DNA of 64,000 bases from Actinomycetota bacterium (GCA_030645495.1 JAUSLV010000030.1:22843-86842), one strand, 5' to 3'. Shown: positions 8,327-17,418, counted from the stretch's first letter. The notes: generated by a model from the letters alone, not told the origin. Numbers and translations are program-made.

Positions 8327-8995
8327 TCACGGCTGGAGGCTTGGCCGGACGATCACGGCGAATTCCTTCACGGGGCCATCCGGTCGGAACTCCGGGTCAG
8401 CGCCCAGCGTTCGCGCCCACGCGTCGGCCAAGCTGCGCTCGTCGTGACGGTGAGTGTCGTCCAACACGAGCGAGCCGCCGCGGGACAGAACATCGGGGAG
8501 CAGCTGGCCCAGACCGGATCGACCGCCGCGGGTGGCCCCGGGCGGCCCATCACAGACGATGAGGTCGAACGACGCAGGGAAATCTGCGGGAAGTGTGTAC
8601 CAATCGGCACCATCCACGTCGCGCAGCCGGGCATGACGAACGATCTCCGGCGACAGGCCGGCCAACTTGAGGCGACGGCGCACCACCTCGACCCAGCTCT
8701 GCTCATGCTCGAGCGAGACGAGCGACGACCCTGACCGACGCGATCGGAGCGCCAGCACCACGGTGGTGAGCCCTGAGCCACACTCGAGTATCCGACCGTT
8801 CGAGAGCTGCTTCGCGCTTGCATCCACCTGCGACACGTAGGCACGGCCCGCGGAGTAGTCGGGGTTGTCCCACAGCCGCATGAGCAGGTGCAGACGACGA
8901 GCGCCGAGGTGGTGCCACAGCCGGAAGCTGGACAGCAGCAGCACCCGTGCGCTGCGCCGGAGTATCGGCTGCAGCCGATTGGGCCCGCCTGCCAT
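8327..8995 (-). CDS. class I SAM-dependent methyltransferase-like protein
   Basis: A 222-aa protein with a Rossmann-type SAM-binding core: motif I is ILECGSGLTTVVLAL at about residues 69-83, an acidic ribose-binding residue follows in VSLEHE, and LIVCDGPPG marks the end of strand 4. The late strand has LVLDDTHRHD. The N-terminal 45 residues are basic and aromatic. It resembles O-methyltransferase-like proteins near glycan genes, but the acceptor is unknown. It starts 7 bp after the DEAD-box helicase stop, so the two may be co-transcribed. Confidence 0.75.
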   Translation of the reverse strand: MAGGPNRLQPILRRSARVLLLSSFRLWHHLGARRLHLLMRLWDNPDYSAGRAYVSQVDASAKQLSNGRILECGSGLTTVVLALRSRRSGSSLVSLEHEQSWVEVVRRRLKLAGLSPEIVRHARLRDVDGADWYTLPADFPASFDLIVCDGPPGATRGGRSGLGQLLPDVLSRGGSLVLDDTHRHDERSLADAWARTLGADPEFRPDGPVKEFAVIVRPSLQP

Positions 8996-9002
8996 GGGAA
9001 CC

Positions 9003-10286
9003 TCAGCCTTCGGCGTGGAAGTCGGGCAGGTGCTTCAGCTTGGGGTTGTTGCTGAACACCTCGATCGGCGGCGCCGGGTCGAGGCGCATGCCGCGCTGCA
9101 GGATGCGCACCTGCGTGTGCTGGTTGTACTCGGCCAGCGTGACGGCCCAGCCGTCGCGGCCGGCGCGGGCCGTGCGACCGCTGCGGTGCAGGTAGTCCTT
9201 CACGTCGCCGGCGGGCTCGTAGTGGATGACCACGCCGATGTCGTCGACATCGATGCCGCGAGCGGCAACGTCGGTGGCCACGAGAACGGCGAGGTCGCCG
9301 TCGGTGAACCGCTTGAGCGCACGCTCGCGCGCTGCCTGGGCGAGATCGCCGTGGATGGCCGCAGCCTTCACGCCGAGGTCTTGCAGGTTGCCCTCCACGC
9401 GATCGCAGGTGCGCTTGGTCTGGCAGAACACGATCGTCTTGGTGACGCCACTGGCGATGGACGCGACCACCTTGTCCTTGTCCATGTGGTGCACGGCGAG
9501 GAACAGGTGGTGCATCGTGCCCACCGTGTCGTTGGCGGCATCGATGGCCACCTCCACAGGGTCTTTCATGTAGCGAGCCACGAGGTGGGCGACGTCGCCG
9601 TCGAGCGTGGCGCTGAACAGCATCGTCTGATGCACGCCGGTGACCTTGCGCAGGATCCACTCGACCTGCGGGGTGAACCCGTCGTCGGCCATGCGGTCGG
9701 CCTCGTCGAGCACCACGATCTCGATGCCGTCGAGCTGCAGTTCGTTCTCCTTCAGCAGGTCGATGAGGCGCAGCGGCGTGGCGACGATGACATCGACCCC
9801 GATCTGCAGCGCGTCGATCTGCTGCTGGCGCGAGGCGCCGCCGTACACGGCGAGCACACTGCGGCCGCAGGCGATGGCCACGGGTGACAGCACTTCCGAC
9901 ACCTGCAGCGCGAGTTCGCGGGTGGGCACCATCACGAGCGCGGTGGGCCGGCGGGGTTGGCCCTCACCGTTGAGGCGAGCGAGCAGCGGCACGCCGAACG
10001 CGAGCGTCTTGCCCGAGCCGGTCTTGGCCCGGCCACACACGTCGCGGCCGGTGATGGCGACGGGGATCGCCTTCTCCTGGATGGCGAACGGGGTGGTGAA
10101 GCCGGCGGCGGCGAGGCCGAAATCGACGTTGGGCGGTACGCCCAGCTCGACGAAGCCGGTGGGAACGTATTCCTCGGGTAAGAGCGTGAGCGCCGGCGCC
10201 GGGGGCGGGGTGCGGTGTTCCGGGGTGTGGTGCGTCGTGCGCGGTCGTGCGCGCCGCGCGCCCGGAGGGCGGTTGAATCCAGACAT
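9003..10286 (-). CDS. DEAD-box RNA helicase
   Basis: A 427-aa superfamily 2 helicase that unwinds RNA duplexes using ATP. Motifs in order: Q motif (GFTTPFAIQ), motif I (AKTGSGKT), Ia (PTRELALQ), Ib (TPLR in place of the usual TPGR), II (DEAD), III (SAT), V (ATDVAARGID) and VI (HRSGRTARAG). A Pro/Arg/Thr-rich N-terminal tail of about 45 residues precedes the core, and the C-terminal tail is short. ATG 10286 is chosen over an upstream in-frame start. A TACCCT hexamer lies 9 nt upstream. Confidence 0.93.
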   Translation of the reverse strand: MSGFNRPPGARRARPRTTHHTPEHRTPPPAPALTLLPEEYVPTGFVELGVPPNVDFGLAAAGFTTPFAIQEKAIPVAITGRDVCGRAKTGSGKTLAFGVPLLARLNGEGQPRRPTALVMVPTRELALQVSEVLSPVAIACGRSVLAVYGGASRQQQIDALQIGVDVIVATPLRLIDLLKENELQLDGIEIVVLDEADRMADDGFTPQVEWILRKVTGVHQTMLFSATLDGDVAHLVARYMKDPVEVAIDAANDTVGTMHHLFLAVHHMDKDKVVASIASGVTKTIVFCQTKRTCDRVEGNLQDLGVKAAAIHGDLAQAARERALKRFTDGDLAVLVATDVAARGIDVDDIGVVIHYEPAGDVKDYLHRSGRTARAGRDGWAVTLAEYNQHTQVRILQRGMRLDPAPPIEVFSNNPKLKHLPDFHAEG

Positions 10287-10346
10287 GTTGCTGCCAGGGT
10301 ACTTGCGCGACAGGCGGTTGCACGATCCTCGTGGTCGCCGCACGGC

Positions 10347-10640
10347 CTAGGTCGAGCGGGCCAGCGCTCCCAGCTCCATCAGGTGTCGCAGCACGAGTTC
10401 CACGTCGTCACGCACCGTGGCCGGTTGCGCGTGGAAGGTCTCGGCCAGGAGTGCGGCGATCTCGGCCACCGAGGTCTCGCCGTCGATCGCCGCCCAGACC
10501 ACTGCGGCGGTGGGGTTCAGCAGCACCGCGCGAGTCTCGTGCACGAGGTACAGCACCGCCTCGTCGTCGAGGAACGCGGTGCGCACAAAGGGCGCAGGCT
10601 GCGGCACGAGGTCGTCGGCGAACTCCCGATCGTCGGTCAC
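10347..10640 (-). CDS. PqqD-like protein 1
   Basis: A 97-aa PqqD-family protein (RiPP recognition element fold). The pattern RAVLLNPTAAVVWAAIDG, then TSVAEIAALL and a final VLRHLMELGAL, follows the family consensus. Such domains bind leader peptides and present them to modification enzymes, but neither a radical-SAM enzyme nor a precursor is visible here. The GTG overlaps the stop of the nucleotidyltransferase-like gene (GTGA). It is the last gene of a five-gene minus-strand operon that starts at 13103. Confidence 0.75.
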   Translation of the reverse strand: MTDDREFADDLVPQPAPFVRTAFLDDEAVLYLVHETRAVLLNPTAAVVWAAIDGETSVAEIAALLAETFHAQPATVRDDVELVLRHLMELGALARST

Positions 10641-11743
10641 GCGGCGCTCCTGTGCGGCAGCGCCGTGCGCAGCAGGTGCACCAGGTGGTCGCGGCGGCGT
10701 TGCCCGCGAGCTGCCAGGTTGCCGCGCGAGGGCCACACCAGCGCCGCCGCGTACCGCGCCTTGGCGAGCGGGCCACGCAGGGCGCGCAGCTCGGCGCGAG
10801 CGAGCGAGCCGAACGATCCGCTGTACGCAGCGAGCAGTTCGCGGTCGGCCCGGTGGGGCGAGTCGGTGGCGTCGGGGTCCACTGCCAGCCACTGCGCCCA
10901 CTCGGCGGGCAGCGTGGCGGCATCGCCCGCCCACGTGAGCGCGGCGTGCACCACGGCTGCCGACCAGCCGTCGGCCAACTCCGCGGCCACCTCCGCAGGG
11001 CGCACGGTGCGGGCCAGCAGCAACACGTCGCGCCGGTGACGAGGGCCGCGCACTCGGCCCAGCACGGCGTGGTAGCAGGCGTGGAGGAAACGGTGCACGT
11101 CGGCCATCGCCGTGAGCGTCGTGCCGCCCACCTCGAACGTACGGCCTCGTTCGAAGGCACAGGCCATGCGCACCCGCGACCCGAACGGGCCGGGAGCGAG
11201 CAGCCGGTGGAGGTCGACCTGCACCCCACTGGGGTGAGTGAGCGTGATGCCCTTGCCGTGCCGGGCCAGCCAATGCCTGCCCACCGGCGCTGCTGCGGGC
11301 TGCAGGCCAAGACCGGCGAGCGCATCGATCGCCGCGAGCAGCCGGTCGGCGGGCACCAACACATCAATGTCGCCGTACGAACGCCACGACGGGTCGGGTT
11401 CGTCGAGCGTTGCCACGGCTACACCTTTCAGCACGCGCACCGGAATGTCGGCGGCGGTGAGCCGCGACACCACCGCCAGCAGCATCGAATCCAGCCGCAC
11501 GCACCAATCCAGCCGCTGCGCCCACGCGGCGGAGATCACTTCGGTGGTGGCCTCGTCGGCGCGAACCGTGCCGCGCTCGACGGCCGCGCCGAGCAGGCAG
11601 GCCAGGCCTTGGTGGGCCGCCGTGGCACACACGGCCTCGGCCGTGGACCGATCGATCGTCGTCGGCTCGCCCGGCGCGACGAGGCCGATGGTGGCCAGTC
11701 GCGCGGCCCACTCGTCGGCCGACGTGAGGGCGGGTGCCGTCAT
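10637..11743 (-). CDS. nucleotidyltransferase-like protein
   Basis: A 368-aa protein resembling the nucleotidyltransferase-fold family found beside PqqD genes (NTP_transf_5 type). The motif PVRVLKG (101-107) is followed by SYGDIDVLV with the probable metal-binding Asp125 and Asp127. A His-rich, Arg-rich C-terminal region (HACYHAVLGRVRGPRHRRD) follows. The transferred nucleotide and acceptor are unknown. The ATG overlaps the upstream PqqD-like stop (ATGA) and its own stop overlaps the next PqqD-like start, so expression should be coupled and roughly stoichiometric. Confidence 0.75.
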   Translation of the reverse strand: MTAPALTSADEWAARLATIGLVAPGEPTTIDRSTAEAVCATAAHQGLACLLGAAVERGTVRADEATTEVISAAWAQRLDWCVRLDSMLLAVVSRLTAADIPVRVLKGVAVATLDEPDPSWRSYGDIDVLVPADRLLAAIDALAGLGLQPAAAPVGRHWLARHGKGITLTHPSGVQVDLHRLLAPGPFGSRVRMACAFERGRTFEVGGTTLTAMADVHRFLHACYHAVLGRVRGPRHRRDVLLLARTVRPAEVAAELADGWSAAVVHAALTWAGDAATLPAEWAQWLAVDPDATDSPHRADRELLAAYSGSFGSLARAELRALRGPLAKARYAAALVWPSRGNLAARGQRRRDHLVHLLRTALPHRSAA

Positions 11744-12009
11744 GCCACCACCTCCACCAGGCCCAGCGGAAGAAGCGAGTGCACCAGCGCGCGGACATCG
11801 GCGGCGATGTCGTCGGCCGGCGCACCCACCTCGGCCGCGACGCGGCCCACGAGTTCGGGCAACGTGCCCTCGTGGGCCAGCGCGTGCCACACGGCCGCGG
11901 CCGACCCACCCACATGAGTGGGCGTCGCCGGTGGCACGGCGGCCACCAGGAAGAAGCGGGTGGCGCGCCACACGGCCTGCGGGCACCGGCGGTACCGGGT
12001 GTCGCTCAC
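11740..12009 (-). CDS. PqqD-like protein 2
   Basis: An 89-aa PqqD-like domain. Visible elements are THVGGSAAAVWHALAHEGT, a middle helix LPELVGRVAAEV, and the closing ADVRALVHSLLPLGLVEVV. It lacks the Asn usually found before the first helix, so it is more divergent than copy 1. GTG 12009 overlaps the upstream gene's stop by 4 bp and its own stop overlaps the nucleotidyltransferase-like start by 4 bp. Its partner is presumably one of the operon's other proteins. Confidence 0.65.
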   Translation of the reverse strand: MSDTRYRRCPQAVWRATRFFLVAAVPPATPTHVGGSAAAVWHALAHEGTLPELVGRVAAEVGAPADDIAADVRALVHSLLPLGLVEVVA

Positions 12010-12728
12010 GGCGTGCACGCCCCGAACGTGGAGGGGGCACCGAAGAGGGCGGCCTGGAGGTCGCCCCGCGCCGCACTCACGGGTAGCGGCGGCAACTGCT
12101 GCATCAGCGACATCAGGCCGGTGAGTGCTGCGGTGGCGGGCACGGCGAGGTCGAGCCGCGGCGCAGTGCGCACCATCAGCTCGGCGAACGTCAGCGAGGC
12201 GGTGGGGTCGTTGAGCGTCACCCACCACCGGCCCAGCGGGGCCACGATCGGCGCGGCATCGCTGCCCAGCGGCGCGGGAATGTGCACTGCCATGGTGGCG
12301 GGGTGGATGGTGACGGACTGCGTGTACACGGGCGTGTAGCCGTGCGCGGCCAGCCATCGCGACGGCAGCGCTGCCGCGAGCGCCGGCGGGGCGAGATCGA
12401 CCGCACCATCGCGCAGCAGGGGCACGCCAGTGAGCCGGATCGTGTCGGCCGGCGCGGGGCCGAGACCGGCAAGCGTGCGCAGCAGGCCATCGCACAGCGC
12501 GGCCGTGTCGTGCGCGCGGGCCATCACCTCGGTTCCGTGCCGCAGGCTGGGCAGCTCGCGAGGAACACCTCGCGGCCGCACGGGGGGATGCATGGTGAGT
12601 CCGAAGTCCACCAACCCCGCCGGTTCGTCGATGTGCCACGGCTGCAGGTGCGCGGCAACGTCGGCGTCGTCGGTGCCCACACACACCGCCACCTCACCGA
12701 CACCGATCACGAGCGAATGCGGCCACAC
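12006..12728 (-). CDS. unrecognised protein of the PqqD operon
   Basis: A 240-aa protein with no motif I recognise. The start is GTG 12728. It is Ala/Pro/Leu-rich and probably soluble, with segments such as PRELPSLRHGTE, DTIRLTGVPLLRDG and GRWWVTLNDPTASL. In related loci this place is often taken by an HprK-related kinase, but no Walker A loop is present here. It could be a diverged, kinase-inactive member or an unrelated scaffold; that is speculation. Its stop is coupled to PqqD-like 2, and it starts 18 bp after PqqD-like 3. Confidence 0.6.
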   Translation of the reverse strand: MWPHSLVIGVGEVAVCVGTDDADVAAHLQPWHIDEPAGLVDFGLTMHPPVRPRGVPRELPSLRHGTEVMARAHDTAALCDGLLRTLAGLGPAPADTIRLTGVPLLRDGAVDLAPPALAAALPSRWLAAHGYTPVYTQSVTIHPATMAVHIPAPLGSDAAPIVAPLGRWWVTLNDPTASLTFAELMVRTAPRLDLAVPATAALTGLMSLMQQLPPLPVSAARGDLQAALFGAPSTFGACTP

Positions 12729-12746
12729 TGACCGCGCGGCACCGCT

Positions 12747-13103
12747 TCAAGCGTTCGGCGGGTCGACGAGACGCCGCCACGTACGGATCGATGGGGAGGG
12801 AACCGTGGGCGAGCTGTCGTCGGCGACGATCTCGGCAGCCAGCCACGACTGCACCACGGGCAGGCAATCATTGGCCACCGTGTCGACCGGAACGGCCACC
12901 ACGTCGGCGATGTCGGCGAACACCTCGGCCAGCGGGCTCTCGCCGTCGAGGCACTGCCACAGCAGGGCAGCCATCGGTTCGAGCAGGTACGCCTTGCCAT
13001 GCCGGTGGTGGTGCACCACCACCTCGCGGTCCACCTGCACCCAGGCCACGTCGCCGTGGCGCACCACCGAACGCAGCGCTCGGGTCTTGTCGGTGCGGGC
13101 CAT
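12747..13103 (-). CDS. PqqD-like protein 3
   Basis: A 118-aa protein with a PqqD-like core of about 75 residues (KAYLLEPMAALLWQCLDGE, then PLAEVFADIADV and the final helix LPVVQSWLAAE) and a Ser/Pro-rich tail. It is the first gene of the operon. ATG 13103 is set by a TATTGT hexamer 6 nt upstream, which implies a leaderless message. The divergent acyl-CoA synthetase starts only 17 bp away, so the two promoters must overlap. Confidence 0.65.
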   Translation of the reverse strand: MARTDKTRALRSVVRHGDVAWVQVDREVVVHHHRHGKAYLLEPMAALLWQCLDGESPLAEVFADIADVVAVPVDTVANDCLPVVQSWLAAEIVADDSSPTVPSPSIRTWRRLVDPPNA

Positions 13104-13109
13104 TCGGCA

Positions 13110-13115
13110 ACAATA
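13110..13115 (-). promoter_or_regulatory. -10-like hexamer of the PqqD operon
   Basis: TATTGT on the minus strand, 6 nt before ATG 13103, inside the 17-bp gap to the divergent acyl-CoA synthetase. Confidence 0.45.
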
Positions 13116-13120
13116 CGAGC

Positions 13121-14674
13121 ATGAAGGTCGCACTCACCGTCAACGATTTCCTCCGCCGAGCGGAAGAGATCTACCCCGATCGGGTCGCCGTCGTCGACGA
13201 GCCCGACCAGCCTGCCGAATCATGGGGGTCGTACACCTACGCCGAGATGGCCGCCAGGGCGCGGGCGATGGCCGCACACCTCGATGCGTTGGGCATCGGC
13301 GTCGGCGAGCGGGTGGCGATGGTCAGCCACAACTCGGCCCGCCTGCTCACAGCGTTGTTCGGCGTCAGTGGCTCGGGGCGGGTGCTCGTGCCGATCAACT
13401 TCCGCCTCGTGGCCGAAGAAGTGAAGTACATCGTGCAGCACAGCGGCGCTCGGGTGCTGTACGTCGACCCCGAACTCGAGGAGGCAATGGCGAGCGTGGA
13501 GTGCGAGCACAAGTTCGTGATCGGCAGCGCCAGCGACGCGCCGGCCGACCACGCCCCGCCGCAGCCGTGGGTGTACGACGAGGACGCCACCGCCACCATC
13601 AACTACACCAGCGGCACCACCGCCCGTCCCAAGGGTGTGCAGCTGACCCATCGCAACGTGTGGCTGAACGCCACCACGTTCGGCTGGCAGTTGGGCATCA
13701 ACGACCGCGATGTGTACCTGCACACGCTGCCCCAGTTCCACTGCAACGGGTGGGGCGTGCTCTACGCGGCCACCGGCATGGGCGCGCAGCACATCATCCT
13801 GCGCAAAGTGGATGGCGCCGAGATCTTGCGGCGGGTCGAGCGCCACGGCATCACGGTGATGTGTGGCGCACCCGCCGTCGCCAACATGATCCTCGATGCC
13901 GCGGCCACGTGGGAGGGGCCGATCCCCGGCCGCGATCGCGTGCGCATCGTGTGCGCCGGCGCTCCCCCGCCCACCAAGACGATCGAGCGCATCGAGACCG
14001 AGTTGGGGTGGGAGTTCATCCAGATCTACGGCCTCACGGAAACCACGCCGTTGCTCACGATGAATCGCACGCGCGCCGAGTACGACGCGCTCTCCCCCGC
14101 CGACCGAGCGGTGAAGCTCAGCCGCGCCGGAGCGCCCGCCATCGGCGTGCAGGTGCGCATCTCACCCGACGGCGAAGTGCTGGCTCGCGGCAACCACGTG
14201 ATGGCCGGCTACTGGAGCCAGCCCGAGGCCACTGCCGATGCGGTGCACGCCGCGGCCGACGACGCCGGCGGCCCGGAGTGGTTCCACAGCGGCGACGGTG
14301 GGTACCTCGACGACGACCACTACCTCACGATCAGCGACCGCAAGAAGGACGTGATCATCACCGGCGGCGAGAACGTCAGCAGCATCGAGGTGGAGGACGC
14401 GGTGTTCAGCCATCCCGAGGTGGCCGAGGTGGCCGTGATCGGCGTGCCCGACGAGAAGTGGGGCGAACTGGTGATGGCGCTGGTGGTGCGCACGCCCGGT
14501 TCAGCGCTCAGCGAAGCCGACCTGATCGCCCACACGCGCACCAAGTTGGCGCACTACAAGTGCCCGAAGCGGATCGAGTTCCGCGACGCCCTGGCCCGCA
14601 CCGCCACCGGCAAGCTGCAGAAGTTCAAGCTGCGCGAGCCGTTCTGGGAAGGCATGGACAAGAAGGTGCACTGA
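13121..14674 (+). CDS. acyl-CoA synthetase (ANL superfamily)
   Basis: A 517-aa AMP-forming ligase that activates a carboxylic acid to its CoA thioester via an acyl-adenylate. Core motifs are YTSGTTARPKGV (phosphate-binding), IYGLTET, the hinge region HSGDGGYLDDDHYLTISDRK, and the C-terminal TATGKLQKF holding the catalytic Lys. The sequence is closest in style to short- and medium-chain or fatty-acid CoA ligases of actinobacteria. The exact acid cannot be read. It is divergent from the PqqD operon and stands alone. Confidence 0.93.
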   Translation: MKVALTVNDFLRRAEEIYPDRVAVVDEPDQPAESWGSYTYAEMAARARAMAAHLDALGIGVGERVAMVSHNSARLLTALFGVSGSGRVLVPINFRLVAEEVKYIVQHSGARVLYVDPELEEAMASVECEHKFVIGSASDAPADHAPPQPWVYDEDATATINYTSGTTARPKGVQLTHRNVWLNATTFGWQLGINDRDVYLHTLPQFHCNGWGVLYAATGMGAQHIILRKVDGAEILRRVERHGITVMCGAPAVANMILDAAATWEGPIPGRDRVRIVCAGAPPPTKTIERIETELGWEFIQIYGLTETTPLLTMNRTRAEYDALSPADRAVKLSRAGAPAIGVQVRISPDGEVLARGNHVMAGYWSQPEATADAVHAAADDAGGPEWFHSGDGGYLDDDHYLTISDRKKDVIITGGENVSSIEVEDAVFSHPEVAEVAVIGVPDEKWGELVMALVVRTPGSALSEADLIAHTRTKLAHYKCPKRIEFRDALARTATGKLQKFKLREPFWEGMDKKVH

Positions 14675-14714
14675 GGGCGGGGCGTGTCAGGCGCAGAGTC
14701 ACCCGAGTCTGAAC

Positions 14715-15662
14715 TCAGGGGTTGCCGAGAAACTGGACGATCGCATGATGCCAAGCATCCTCGTGGCTCATTGCGGCTTGATCGTCGTCAAGCTCGGACA
14801 AGCGCGACAACGCACCGTGGTGGTAGGCGACATCACTCATGCTCCAGCCCCCGAACCTGCTGTCTTGTGTCGGCAATACCACAACACGATCGGCGGGTAG
14901 GGCGAGAGAGACGAGTTCGCCCGTGTCCCAGATGTTGGTGCCGTATTCGGGAGCTTCGATTCGTTCGATCACGGATGTCGTCATGAAAGGGGAGAAACTC
15001 AGACCTGTGTTGAAGTAGTCATCACGCCGATAGGCGGCACACGCCGGATGGAGACGGCCACGTCGACCCCACATCCCCGCCGCTACTGCTCCGGCATTCG
15101 CCATGGGCCGAAGCATGGTCTCCAGCCACTTGTCCGAGTACGGGAAGGCATCGGAGTCCATCGTGATCACCACAGAGGTCCGCGCCAGAGCAAACCCAAG
15201 GTCAAGTCCTCGTCCATGATGGATGTTGAACGGCAGCAGCACAGGTCGCACGCCGAACGGGCGCTGCCGCAGCCACTCCCGGCTGCCATCGCTCGAGTGA
15301 TTGTCGATGACGAGGATCTCCGTGTCGGGCGGGCTGAATCGTCGGACCGCCGCGAGCGTCACCTCCAGAATCGCCTTTGTGTTCCAACTCGCAACGACGA
15401 CCGTGACCCCGTCCGACGTTGGCGGACGCCGACTCCCCCAGAAGCGGACAAGGCGCATCGCCAGATCGAGCGGATGCGCAAAGAGAACATCGTCGAGCGG
15501 CGAGCTGACGTACAGCGGCCGGGGAGCCCGACCTGGGCAACAGCGTCGCCTCGTCCAAACACCGCCGCGGCGGACCGCTCTTACGAAGAGTCCTCCAGCG
15601 CGCCGAAGCACCCGCTTCGCGGAGGATCTAGGCGTGCTCTGGTCAGGGAGTCTCATCATCAT
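14715..15662 (-). CDS. family 2 glycosyltransferase
   Basis: A 315-aa GT-A fold transferase. The domain starts near residue 86 (VTVVVASWNTK), with the nucleotide-binding ILVIDNHSSDGS and the metal-binding Asp169-Ser-Asp171. An 85-residue basic N-terminal extension precedes it. Three ATG codons lie in a row at the start; the first overlaps the upstream GT2 stop by 4 bp. Sequence similarity to that neighbour suggests a tandem duplication. It is the first gene of the lower-GC half of the glycan locus. Donor and acceptor are unknown. Confidence 0.85.
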   Translation of the reverse strand: MMMRLPDQSTPRSSAKRVLRRAGGLFVRAVRRGGVWTRRRCCPGRAPRPLYVSSPLDDVLFAHPLDLAMRLVRFWGSRRPPTSDGVTVVVASWNTKAILEVTLAAVRRFSPPDTEILVIDNHSSDGSREWLRQRPFGVRPVLLPFNIHHGRGLDLGFALARTSVVITMDSDAFPYSDKWLETMLRPMANAGAVAAGMWGRRGRLHPACAAYRRDDYFNTGLSFSPFMTTSVIERIEAPEYGTNIWDTGELVSLALPADRVVVLPTQDSRFGGWSMSDVAYHHGALSRLSELDDDQAAMSHEDAWHHAIVQFLGNP

Positions 15663-16468
15663 TCCGCTTGGTCGACAATCCCGAAGGTGCCGAGGTGGTG
15701 TCCAACCGCCTCATGCCAGTCGCTCGGTGCGATCCCTTTGCGTTCGCCCCAAGTTGCACCTTGGTTGTGGTAAACGAGTCCGCCGAACACGGCCCCCGCC
15801 ATTCCTGGGCCCTTCAAGGACGTGATCGGAAACCTGTGAAGCACCGCTGATCCGCCGCCATAGATGATCAGGCGCTGGCACAGCGCCTCCGCTACGTCCA
15901 GAAACAGCGGGGCTACCCGAAACCGGCTCTGCGTCCTACCGAAGGGCCGGAACGTGAGACCGAGGTCATGTATCAGCTTCGTTCTCGTGACGAAGAAGCA
16001 GGGGTGGATGAAGTTGCGGTGCATGTGTGCCCCGGCTACCAGCGCGCCGCTTTCAAGGGCGGCGACACTAACGCTCAACCACTTGTCGTTGATCGGAAAG
16101 GCGTCAACGTCAAGAATCGCGACGAACTCGGTATCGACGGTTGGCAACGCTAGATCCAGCGCAATACCGTGCCCGAAGTTCAAGGGCAACCTGGCAACAC
16201 GCACGTCACGGCGAGTCGCAAGATAATCTCGGGAGCCATCCGTGCTCCCGTTGTCGACGACCAAGATCTCGGTGTCTGGCGGCGACATCGCCCGCGTCGC
16301 ATCCAGCATGACACTGAGAAATGGCAGCGAGTTCCAGTTCACGGTCACGACGGTGACGCCGGGGCGGTAGTCGGTCGCAGAGCGGTTGCGGCGCAACGCA
16401 GCAACCGTGCGACCTAGGCCATGCACGGAGCGTTTCCGGAGGCCTCGCGTGAAAGGCACCGGCCTCAT
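15659..16468 (-). CDS. family 2 glycosyltransferase
   Basis: A 269-aa GT-A transferase from ATG 16468; a TTG 24 bp upstream would add eight residues. The segments VTVVTVNWNSLPFLSVML, ILVVDNGSTDGS and Asp120-Val-Asp122 mark the nucleotide-sugar site. It resembles the downstream GT2 at 14715 both in sequence and in the phrase DAFPxxDKWL, so the pair probably arose by duplication. The genes overlap by 4 bp. It is divergent from the methyltransferase at 16597 across about 130 bp. Confidence 0.84.
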   Translation of the reverse strand: MRPVPFTRGLRKRSVHGLGRTVAALRRNRSATDYRPGVTVVTVNWNSLPFLSVMLDATRAMSPPDTEILVVDNGSTDGSRDYLATRRDVRVARLPLNFGHGIALDLALPTVDTEFVAILDVDAFPINDKWLSVSVAALESGALVAGAHMHRNFIHPCFFVTRTKLIHDLGLTFRPFGRTQSRFRVAPLFLDVAEALCQRLIIYGGGSAVLHRFPITSLKGPGMAGAVFGGLVYHNQGATWGERKGIAPSDWHEAVGHHLGTFGIVDQAE

Positions 16469-16596
16469 TACCTGGTCGCCATCATCGCACAAGTGCCCTC
16501 TGTGTCACCTCGGTCACGCTACATCCGGCCCTGTCCGATTCTTGGCTCCTCACCGAGAGACGGGCCTTGGTCCCAACGAGCGGGCAAACTGTCGCG

Positions 16597-17418
16597 ATGA
16601 ACGATGCCATCTCGTACCAAGATGTTCTCGACCGACTACATCAAGCCTTGGCCCCCAGAACTTACCTCGAGATCGGCGTCCGCCATGGCGACGCGTTGGT
16701 TCATGCCTTGCCAGGAACAAAGGTCGTCGGAGTCGACCCACGTCCGAACATCCTTCGACCCCTGCCCAAGGGCGCCAAGGTCGAGAGGGTGACGTCAGAC
16801 GAGTTCTTCACGCGGGGGTTGGCGTCACACCACTTTGGGACGTTGCCAGTCGACCTGGCCTTCATCGACGGCATGCATCTCTATGAGAACGCCCTGCGCG
16901 ACTTCTTCAACGTCGAGAGAGTCTCCAGCCGCAACTCAGTGGTCCTGCTGCACGACTGTCTCCCGCCGAGCGCCGAGGTCGCGACGCGCGAAGTCCCCCG
17001 AGGATGCTGGACCGGTGATGTCTGGAAGGTGCTTCTGTATTTGCGCGACAACCGTCCCGACCTGGACATCTGCGTCTTCGACGCGGAGCCGACCGGGCTT
17101 GGGGTAATCCAGGGACTCGATCCTGACCGACCGGCCGAAGAGTTCGAATCTCTGGCGAGAAAGTACCGAGACCTCGACTTCTCCTCGTTTAGCGACGACC
17201 TCTTGCCCAGCCTCGATGTGGTGAGAGGCTGGCCCGCGATGCGGTGCCGCGTGCCTCCGGATCCCTGGCGGCAAGTCGATGACCTTTCCGCTGCGATCGT
17301 CGCCCGATCGAGTTACAGGCCGAGCCTCGCGACCTACGCGCGACGCTTCAAGCGAGCAGTACTCCAGACAGGAGCGGGCCTGGCTTTGGCCAAGGCCCGC
17401 GCCTCGGTCCGACGATGA
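16597..17418 (+). CDS. class I methyltransferase (Methyltransf_24-like)
   Basis: A 273-aa protein with a SAM-binding Rossmann core: RTYLEIGVRHGDALVHAL (motif I), VVGVDPRPN (acidic loop) and LAFIDGMHLYENALRDF (typical of the Methyltransf_24 family). The C-terminal 100 residues are basic and less conserved. Proteins of this kind methylate sugars or small molecules in glycan loci. It overlaps the downstream GT2 gene by 4 bp (ATGA), which suggests modification of the same glycan. CAAACT 6 nt upstream is a weak leaderless -10 candidate. Confidence 0.75.
   Translation: MNDAISYQDVLDRLHQALAPRTYLEIGVRHGDALVHALPGTKVVGVDPRPNILRPLPKGAKVERVTSDEFFTRGLASHHFGTLPVDLAFIDGMHLYENALRDFFNVERVSSRNSVVLLHDCLPPSAEVATREVPRGCWTGDVWKVLLYLRDNRPDLDICVFDAEPTGLGVIQGLDPDRPAEEFESLARKYRDLDFSSFSDDLLPSLDVVRGWPAMRCRVPPDPWRQVDDLSAAIVARSSYRPSLATYARRFKRAVLQTGAGLALAKARASVRR

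Noticed and set aside
12006..12728. HprK-related kinase
   Set aside because: Context suggests it, but no P-loop or other kinase motif is visible, so the protein is left unnamed.
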